Source: CAYJRR01 sp964372275 [NCBI: uncultured bacterium] (GTDB taxonomy: Bacteria; CAYJRR01). From it: DNA of 41,211 bases. Location of the stretch: contig CAYJRR010000023.1 in NCBI GenBank assembly GCA_964372275.1, positions 1 to 41,211 of the forward strand. The letters run 5' to 3'. Positions 36,032 to 41,211 of the stretch are shown in pieces (the stretch's first letter is position 1; the number at the start of each line of letters is the position of its first letter). A program made the translations under genes and the position numbers. The notes under the pieces are model-generated. The model was not told the DNA's origin, made no database searches, and saw only the letters and a program-made list of their open reading frames with translations.

Positions 36032-36657
36032 GCCGCCGCCGCGCGGTGACGGCCGCGAGCGCTGCGGCCGGGCTCTCGCTGGTGGTCGCGTCGCATCTGT
36101 CGTTCGCGGCGCCCCCCACGCTCGGCGCGCCTCAGCCGCCGTCGCCGCGTGCCGGCGCCACGGTCACACCCCGTCCCGCCGCGACCTCGGCGCCGCCCCG
36201 CCCGAACGCGCCGCCCCGGCCGCCGCCGACGCCGACCGAACCGGCGTTCGCCACGCCCGAACGGCCGCTCGTCTCCGGCGCGGCGCGGGGCCGCCTCGGG
36301 AAGCGGCCGTTCCGGATGCGCACGGTACGCGGATCGATCCAGACCTCGGGCGGTTTCAAGATCGCGACGCTGGGGTTCCTCGGTGCGGGGAAGGAACGGC
36401 TCCAGGTCAACTTCATGTACGCCACGCCGGGGAAGGTGCTGCCCGATCTCCTGCTCGAGCTCTACGCCGTCGACCGCGACGGAAAGCTCTCCGCCTACCG
36501 CCGCGGCATCGGCACCTGCGTCGTCGCCCTCGAGCTCGCCACCGAGACGATCCTGGAAGGGACGATCGACTGCCCCAAGGGGATGCTCGACGCCGTCGAC
36601 CTGCCGGGGAAACCGATCACCGGCGTCACCTTCCGCGCCGAGGCCGACGCTTCCTAG
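36028..36657 (+). CDS. Exported Pro-rich protein of unknown function
   Basis: 209 residues, GTG start coupled to the thiD stop (GTGA). N-terminal VSRRRAVTAASAAAGLSLVVASHLSFAA is a twin-Arg-like or Sec signal (SRRRAVTAA). Residues about 30-80 are Pro/Ala-rich linker (PPRPNAPPRPPPTPTEP). The C-terminal 110 residues are a compact beta domain (SIQTSGGFKIATLGFLGAGKERLQVNFMYATPGKVLPDLLLELYAVD, then ILEGTIDCPKGML) with two Cys that could form a disulfide. No family recognised. It ends in a 4-base overlap with the convergent minus gene (CTAG, 36654-36657). Confidence 0.68.
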   Translation: MSRRRAVTAASAAAGLSLVVASHLSFAAPPTLGAPQPPSPRAGATVTPRPAATSAPPRPNAPPRPPPTPTEPAFATPERPLVSGAARGRLGKRPFRMRTVRGSIQTSGGFKIATLGFLGAGKERLQVNFMYATPGKVLPDLLLELYAVDRDGKLSAYRRGIGTCVVALELATETILEGTIDCPKGMLDAVDLPGKPITGVTFRAEADAS

Positions 36658-38372
36658 TAGCAGCTCTCGGCCTTCGCGCCGCAGCTCGACGACACCGAGA
36701 CGCACGCCGGTTTCGACGGGAGCTTCTTGATGATCTGGTAGTAGCCCTTGTCCGGCTTCCAGGACATGAGCCCGAGCTCCGTCGAACCCGCGTAGGCGAC
36801 CATCTCCGCCGTCGGTTGCAGCGAGCAGGTGGCACGGACGGTGATCTCGAAGCGGGTCGAGCTCCACGACTTCCCGACGACGCGCGCCGTGCACGGGGTG
36901 GTGGCGGTCGCCGCGTTCGAGGGCGGCGACTCGCGGCCGTCGTCCGCGATCGACGACACGCGGTAGGTCGCGGTCTGGCTGGGCGCCAGCGAGCTGTCCA
37001 GCCACAGCGGATCGCCCGTGGTCGCCACCAGCGCGCCGTCACGGTAGACGCCGTAGAACGACATCCCCCTCGGATCGGCCGGCGGCGTCCAGGTCAGGTC
37101 GATCCGCGTCGAGGAGATCGCCCGGGCGGCCAACGACGACGGCGGATCCAGGAGGGTGGTGGCGGTGGCGGCCTCCGACGCCGCCGACTCGTTCCCGGCG
37201 ACGTCGAAGGCGGTCACCGACCAGGTGTGCGTCCCGCCGGGGGCGACCGAGTCGGACCACGCCGCCGTACCGGTGGTGGTGACGACCGCGCCGTCGCGCC
37301 GCACGCGGTAGCCGGCGACGGCGACGTCGTCGGTCGAGGAGGTCCACGCGAGATCGACGCGGCTCGACCCGACGACGGTCGCGGTCAGTCCCGCCGGCGC
37401 GCTGGGGGGGAGGAGATCGACACCCTTGGAGACGAAGCGCTCGATTCGCTCCCCCTGCGAGACGAGCCAGCTCTTCCCGTCGATCGAGGTCACTTCGATG
37501 TGGCCGCGCTTGGTGGCGGTCGAAGGATCCTCCGTCTGCCACACCGCCGATCCGACCGCCGCCAGCCGCGCCAGGGCCTCCGGGGTCGGGTGCTGGTAGG
37601 TGTTGTTCCAGCCGACCGAGATCAGGCTCACCTGGGGGCGAAGGAGGTCGAGGAACGCCTCGTTCGAGGAGTAGCGCGATCCGTGGTGGTCGACCTTGTA
37701 GATCTCGACCTCGCCGGCGCGGGCGCCGACGAGCGATTCGACGTCGGTGGTGCTGCCGGTCAGGTCGCCGGCGGAGACGACGTCGAGCTCCCCGAAGGAG
37801 ATCTTCACGCCGACCGATCGCGCGTTCTCGTCGGAGGTGGTCAGGCCGTTGGCGTTCACCGACACCACCTCGAACCGGACCTCCGAGCAGAGCGATATCG
37901 TCTGGCCCAACGTCGCGGTCGCGCGCCGGCCGGCGTACTGCGTGGCGTAGTCGTTGAAGGCGATCGTCGAATAGCTTCCGCCGTGGTCGTAGACGGTGCC
38001 GATCCGTACGCCGTCCTCCCCTTGCTCCACTTCGTCGAGTCCGCCGACGTGGTCGGCGTGGTAGTGCGAGAGGATCGCGAAATCGATCGAGGCGATGCCG
38101 ATCGACTTCAGGTACGCCTTGATCGTCGCGCCGCTTCCGGTCGGTCCGCCGTCGATCAGCGCCGCGCAGCCCGACGGGGCGACCACCACCAGCGCGTCCC
38201 CCTGTCCGACGTCGAGCATCGCGATCCGCGCCGGTCCCGCCGCGGTGCCGGCGGAGGTCACCCGCTCGACCGAATCCGGCTCGTCGCCGCCCGGCGTCCC
38301 GGCGCAGCCGGCGCCGAACGACAGACACGTCACCACCCACGCGCGGAGCGCGCTCTCCCGAAGCGTTTTCAT
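36654..38372 (-). CDS. Exported ComEC-like metallo-beta-lactamase lipoprotein with FnIII repeats
   Basis: 572 residues. Lipoprotein signal (AWVVTCLSFGAGC, Cys23), with GGGAGG just ahead of the ATG. About 48-310 is a ComEC/Rec2-type metallo-beta-lactamase domain: IAMLDVGQGDALVVVAPSG, LIDGG, metal site LSHYHADHVGG (His103, His105, Asp107, His108), SAGDLTG, and YKVDHHGSRYSS. Two fibronectin type III units follow (about 332-425 and 430-500), then a small Cys-containing C-terminal domain. ComEC hydrolases are usually attached to a DNA-uptake channel; here the channel is missing and the protein is exported. It may act on DNA or phosphodiesters at the surface (inference). Confidence 0.85.
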   Translation of the reverse strand: MKTLRESALRAWVVTCLSFGAGCAGTPGGDEPDSVERVTSAGTAAGPARIAMLDVGQGDALVVVAPSGCAALIDGGPTGSGATIKAYLKSIGIASIDFAILSHYHADHVGGLDEVEQGEDGVRIGTVYDHGGSYSTIAFNDYATQYAGRRATATLGQTISLCSEVRFEVVSVNANGLTTSDENARSVGVKISFGELDVVSAGDLTGSTTDVESLVGARAGEVEIYKVDHHGSRYSSNEAFLDLLRPQVSLISVGWNNTYQHPTPEALARLAAVGSAVWQTEDPSTATKRGHIEVTSIDGKSWLVSQGERIERFVSKGVDLLPPSAPAGLTATVVGSSRVDLAWTSSTDDVAVAGYRVRRDGAVVTTTGTAAWSDSVAPGGTHTWSVTAFDVAGNESAASEAATATTLLDPPSSLAARAISSTRIDLTWTPPADPRGMSFYGVYRDGALVATTGDPLWLDSSLAPSQTATYRVSSIADDGRESPPSNAATATTPCTARVVGKSWSSTRFEITVRATCSLQPTAEMVAYAGSTELGLMSWKPDKGYYQIIKKLPSKPACVSVSSSCGAKAESCY

Positions 38373-38520
38373 GCGGCCTCCCGTTCTCCCGAAACGGACT
38401 CACGGCGGTGCGACGTGCCGTTCGCCCTTCAAGAGGCGGCGGACGCCGGAGGTCGCGCACTATTTGTGTTCGGGCGCCGCAATTGCCCGGACCGGCGTCG
38501 ATTTCTCGAACGGACCGCCG
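38373..38520. other. Intergenic region between two lipoprotein genes
   Basis: 148 bases. On the minus strand a small CGGGC/GCCCG hairpin with a 9-base loop lies after the 38521 gene stop, followed by an AT-richer AACACAAATAGTG stretch that may be part of the promoter for the 38372 gene. No gene seen. Confidence 0.35.
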
Positions 38521-39873
38521 TCAGGGGAGGTTGGCGGTGACCACCGAACCGGCGTCTCCGGGCTGGGCTTCGTTCGCGGCCCCCGACGAGCTGAGGCCGT
38601 TGGCACCTCCGTCGATGCGCATCGTCGCCACCGAGCCGTCCCCCGCGCTCGGGGCGATGATCCACCCGCCGCCCCCGCCGCCGCCGGGCGCCCGCTGGCT
38701 GGCGTCGTTGTAGGCGGTTCCGCCGGCCCCGCCGCGCGCGGCGTAGGTGCCGGAGAACGACGCCGACTCTTCGGCCCAGACCGCGACCGTCCCTCCTCCT
38801 CCGCCGCCGCCCGCGCCGGCAGAAGGGTTTCCGTACCCGCCGTCGGTGCCGTCGGCGTCGAATGTCCCCGATCCTTCCAGTACCCGCGCGTGGAGGAAGA
38901 TCGCGCCACCGCCGGCCCCTCCGCGCGCTTCCGGTTCGAGCGAAACGCGCTTGCCGCTTCCGCCACCGCCGCCGAAGAAGAGCTGAGTGCCGCCGACCTG
39001 CGCCACCACGCGTGCCCCGCCGATCCCGGTACGATCGACGAGCTCGGCGGCGTTGATGCCCCCCCGGCCGCCTTTGCCTGCCGCCCCGCCGCCGCCACCC
39101 GCGTTGAGGTTCGGGTTGCCGCCTCCGCCGCCGTTGGCGAGGTTTCCGCGGCCGAATCGCGTGTGACCCGTGGCGTCGAGCGACTCCCCCTTTCCGCCAC
39201 ACGCCGAGCACTCGAGGCTGTTGCTGCTGCTCGGGTTCGTCATGTCGGACGGGCTTCCGCCGCGAAAGCCGACGCCCGATGCGGTGACGGCGCCGTTCAA
39301 CGTGAGTTTTTCGGAGACGAAGAAGGCGATCACCCCGCCGCTCGCGCCGTCCCAGGCGCGCGTGGAAAGCGTGCCGCCGCTGTCGATCGTCACCACCCGG
39401 TATTCGGGGATCGAGCAGAGCTGCGCGCGCGCCGCGCCCTGCGAGGTGAAGCGGCGGGTGAGGGAGGCCTCGAAGGTGAGGGTCGACGGTGACCCGACGC
39501 CGATCGTCGCCAGCCGCGCGACCTCGTAGGAGCCCGCGTCGCCGTAGGTCGAGGTCCCGATGTCGGTCGTGTCGCCGAGGTCGTAGGCCTGGTCGATGCG
39601 GTTCTGCAGGAGCAGCACGCGCCGCCCGGCGGCGAGGTCCCCCGCGGCCGACACCTCCGCCGTCAGGCCGGACGCCAGCACCAGCGGCCGGCAGAAGTCG
39701 AGGACCAGCGTCCCGGGCGGCACGTCGAGGTCGCCGTCGCCGCCGTCGCCCCAAAACGCGGCCTCCTCCGGCGGCTCGGCCTCCACGCATCCGCAGGCGT
39801 CGAAGCGGCAACCCGCCGACGAGAGTCCGAGAACCAACGAAATCGTCGCGACGAGCCGTCGTCGGAGCGGCAT
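38521..39873 (-). CDS. Gly-rich exported lipoprotein
   Basis: 450 residues. Signal MPLRRRLVATISLVLGLSSAGC (lipobox SSAGC, Cys22). A beta-rich N-terminal third (TLVLDFCRPLVLASGLTAEVSAAG, VLLLQNRIDQAYDLGDTTD) is followed by a Gly-run region (about 240-430) with blocks such as GGGGGNPNLN, GGGGGAAGKGG, FFGGGGGSGKRV and GGGGGGGTVAVWAEE, alternating with short strand motifs. The pattern is typical of self-assembling surface or adhesin-like proteins in myxobacteria-like genomes. ATG 39873 has TACTCT 7 nt upstream. No enzyme motif. The coding repeats are G/C wobble-rich, consistent with the rest of the genome. Confidence 0.75.
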   Translation of the reverse strand: MPLRRRLVATISLVLGLSSAGCRFDACGCVEAEPPEEAAFWGDGGDGDLDVPPGTLVLDFCRPLVLASGLTAEVSAAGDLAAGRRVLLLQNRIDQAYDLGDTTDIGTSTYGDAGSYEVARLATIGVGSPSTLTFEASLTRRFTSQGAARAQLCSIPEYRVVTIDSGGTLSTRAWDGASGGVIAFFVSEKLTLNGAVTASGVGFRGGSPSDMTNPSSSNSLECSACGGKGESLDATGHTRFGRGNLANGGGGGNPNLNAGGGGGAAGKGGRGGINAAELVDRTGIGGARVVAQVGGTQLFFGGGGGSGKRVSLEPEARGGAGGGAIFLHARVLEGSGTFDADGTDGGYGNPSAGAGGGGGGGTVAVWAEESASFSGTYAARGGAGGTAYNDASQRAPGGGGGGGWIIAPSAGDGSVATMRIDGGANGLSSSGAANEAQPGDAGSVVTANLP

Positions 39874-40045
39874 CCCGTCGAGAGTACCACAAGCACCTCG
39901 TGAGCCTGGGTTGGACGTCCCCCGGCGTGACAAGTCGGCCTGCCGTTCGAGCCGCGTCCGGCGGCGGGCCGTCGAGCATCGACGGCCGGTTGCGCCGGGC
40001 ACACCGTTTGCGAAAGACCGGGATCCATCACGACGAGGGTGTTCC
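39874..40045. promoter_or_regulatory. Divergent intergenic region with a perfect 9-bp hairpin
   Basis: Minus promoter: TACTCT (39886-39881), 7 nt to ATG 39873. A perfect inverted repeat GGCCGTCGA (39967-39975), loop GCA, TCGACGGCC (39979-39987) sits near the centre; it may be an operator or a leader hairpin of the plus-strand gene at 40046. No gene seen. Confidence 0.5.
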
Positions 40046-40573
40046 ATGCTTCGATCGACGGGATTCCTGCCGGGAGCGCTTCTGACCCTTTGTCTCCTCG
40101 GCACCGGCGCGAGCGGGTGCAGTCCTGCCGAGGCCAAGAACGGCATCGACGCGGACGATCCCGACGATCCGACCAACTCCGACGTGCCGGAAGGGGACGA
40201 CGACGACGGGGCCTCGACTGGAAGCGGCGGGTGTTGCGACCTCCAGCCGGTCACCTTCCAGAAACTGGCGGAGGGTCATTTGACCTTCGCGAGCCCGACC
40301 TCCGCTCCGATCTCGGTGGCGGGGTACGCGCAGGTGGTCCTCTACCTCAACAACGACGTGATGACCGTGTGCAAGCGCGTCGAGGCGCTGTTCCGGCCGG
40401 ACGCCTCCACGGCGTTCCTCGGTACCGGGCAACTGACGAATTCGGACAGCATGCATGCGACCGGTGCGCGCCTTCGCGTCGACGGACGCGACATGATGCT
40501 GAAGCTGAGCGTGGCCTCCACCTGTTCCTCGGTCGACTACCACTACGTCGTGGCCGGCGTTTCGGGGGGATGA
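40046..40573 (+). CDS. Small exported lipoprotein with Asp-rich linker
   Basis: 175 residues. Signal [25 protein letters not shown] (Cys25). An acidic linker ([10 protein letters not shown], then GDDDDGA) precedes a beta-rich domain of about 120 residues: [46 protein letters not shown] ... [22 protein letters not shown]. Several Cys could pair. A purine-rich GACGAGGG lies ahead of the ATG. Unrecognised family; the acidic linker resembles that of the lamin-tail lipoprotein at 7707. Confidence 0.72.
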   Translation: MLRSTGFLPGALLTLCLLGTGASGCSPAEAKNGIDADDPDDPTNSDVPEGDDDDGASTGSGGCCDLQPVTFQKLAEGHLTFASPTSAPISVAGYAQVVLYLNNDVMTVCKRVEALFRPDASTAFLGTGQLTNSDSMHATGARLRVDGRDMMLKLSVASTCSSVDYHYVVAGVSGG

Positions 40574-40652
40574 CAGGACGGCGGTCGCGCAGGCGAGCCG
40601 GTCGTCGGCGTCCTTGCCACCGCATCCCCCGGGTCGTATAGATCCGGGTCCG
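40574..40652 (+). promoter_or_regulatory. thiC upstream region
   Basis: TATAGA (40637-40642) ends 10 nt before ATG 40653, and no Shine-Dalgarno is seen. No TPP riboswitch: the only hint is GATCCGGGT next to the -10, without the partnering CTGAGA element or the conserved stems. Confidence 0.4.
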
Positions 40653-41211
40653 ATGATCGATCCGCGCGCGCGCGCCGTACGAGGACCCGCCACCGAAACC
40701 GCTCCGTCCGGGCCGATCCCCGGATCGGCGAAGGTGCATGTCGTCTCCGCGAACGATCCCACGGTTCGGGTTCCGATGCGCGAGGTGCGCCTCTCCGCGA
40801 CCCGCGTCGGGTCGGGACCGGAGGCGCGGCTGGTGCCAAACGCGCCGGTGCGGCTCTACGACACCAGCGGTCCGTACACCGATCCGGCGGCGGCGCTCGA
40901 TGTGCGAAAGGGGATCGTGCCCGTTCGCGGTGGCTGGATCGACGGGCGCGGCGATGTCGACGTCCTCCCCGGCGTCAGCTCCGCCTACGGACGCGCGCGG
41001 CTCGACGACCGATCGCTCGACGGACTGCGTTTCCACGCCACGCGCGCGCCGCGTCGGGCCAAGCCGGGCCGGCGCGTGACCCAGATGCACTACGCGCGCC
41101 GCGGGATCGCCACGCCGGAGATGGAGTTCGTCGCGCTGCGCGAAGGGGTCCCTGTGGAGTGGGTGCGCGAGGAGCTGGCGAGCGGCCGCGCCATCCTTCC
41201 GGCGAACGTCA
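40653..41211 (+). CDS. thiC: Phosphomethylpyrimidine synthase, N-terminal part (3' end outside window)
   Basis: 186 codons are visible and the frame is still open at the window edge. ThiC converts aminoimidazole ribotide to HMP-P in thiamine synthesis by a radical SAM mechanism. Visible family blocks: [74 protein letters not shown], and [14 protein letters not shown] at the right edge, all in the usual order. The C-terminal CxxxC...C iron-sulfur motif lies outside the window. The start at 40653 gives a normal N-terminal extension. Confidence 0.95.
   Translation, partial: MIDPRARAVRGPATETAPSGPIPGSAKVHVVSANDPTVRVPMREVRLSATRVGSGPEARLVPNAPVRLYDTSGPYTDPAAALDVRKGIVPVRGGWIDGRGDVDVLPGVSSAYGRARLDDRSLDGLRFHATRAPRRAKPGRRVTQMHYARRGIATPEMEFVALREGVPVEWVREELASGRAILPANV

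Noticed and set aside
38650-39170. Repeated GGC/CCG blocks that look like a repeat array
   Set aside because: They encode Gly runs in a clear lipoprotein frame; spacing is irregular and there are no conserved direct repeats with unique spacers, so not CRISPR.
40574-40652. Possible TPP riboswitch before thiC
   Set aside because: GATCCGGGT is the only matching fragment. There is no CTGAGA element, and the region of 79 bases is too short for the full aptamer with its expression platform.

Overview
The window is about 70% G+C, densely coded, and shows no tRNA, rRNA, CRISPR array or insertion sequence. The gene content is that of a Gram-negative, diderm bacterium: an MlaEFD lipid-transport operon, many lipoproteins, alanine racemase and a periplasmic L,D-transpeptidase. 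Signal-transduction genes (Ser/Thr kinase, FHA/sigma-54 activator, AfsR-like TPR protein), Asp-rich lipoprotein linkers and a Gly-rich surface protein resemble Myxococcota or related delta-/acidobacterial lineages. That placement is inference; no marker gene settles it.

Layout. 1-3.8 kb: the C-terminal part of an AfsR/LuxR-type ATPase-TPR regulator, then two related lipoproteins. 3.9-7.7 kb (minus): a lamin-tail-domain lipoprotein, aspartokinase, a DUF423 membrane protein and an aldehyde dehydrogenase. 7.8-13.7 kb (plus): an FHA/sigma-54 activator coupled to a transmembrane Ser/Thr kinase, then a small exported helical protein, a tetraheme cytochrome c and an L,D-transpeptidase. 13.75-26.3 kb: a complete MoxR/Bat operon (MoxR, DUF58, BatD-like, BatA VWA, BatB-BatC fusion, BatD). 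It is flanked on both sides by minus-strand operons, each encoding a large exported protein of one unrecognised family plus a small helical exported protein. 26.5-29.5 kb: a small membrane-anchored protein, LexA, a rhodanese, a ribbon-helix-helix/MazF-type toxin-antitoxin pair with clear operators, and a decayed tandemly duplicated membrane-protein gene. 29.6-35.2 kb (minus): CRP/FNR regulator, alanine racemase, MlaE, MlaF, an MCE (MlaD-type) protein with a beta-rich tail, and a lipoprotein. 35.2-41.2 kb: thiD with an exported protein, a ComEC-like metallo-beta-lactamase lipoprotein with FnIII repeats, a Gly-rich lipoprotein, a small Asp-rich lipoprotein and the 5' part of thiC.

The most unusual part is 13.75-26.3 kb. 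The two ~620-residue exported paralogues share a motif set including HSQYG and, exactly 29 residues after its His, a Cys that ends a hydrophobic strand. This resembles the His/Cys dyad of clan CD (caspase/gingipain/CHAT-like) peptidases. Each also carries a thrombospondin-3/EF-hand-like Asp loop. They bracket the MoxR/VWA operon, which suggests one envelope-associated locus.

A second theme is promoter geometry. At least nine genes have a -10-like hexamer ending only 6-10 nt before the start codon, which predicts leaderless or near-leaderless mRNAs. Others (for example those starting at 2935, 11387, 16141 and 26329) carry strong GGAGG Shine-Dalgarno sites. Inside operons, genes are mostly joined by 4-nt ATGA/GTGA overlaps.
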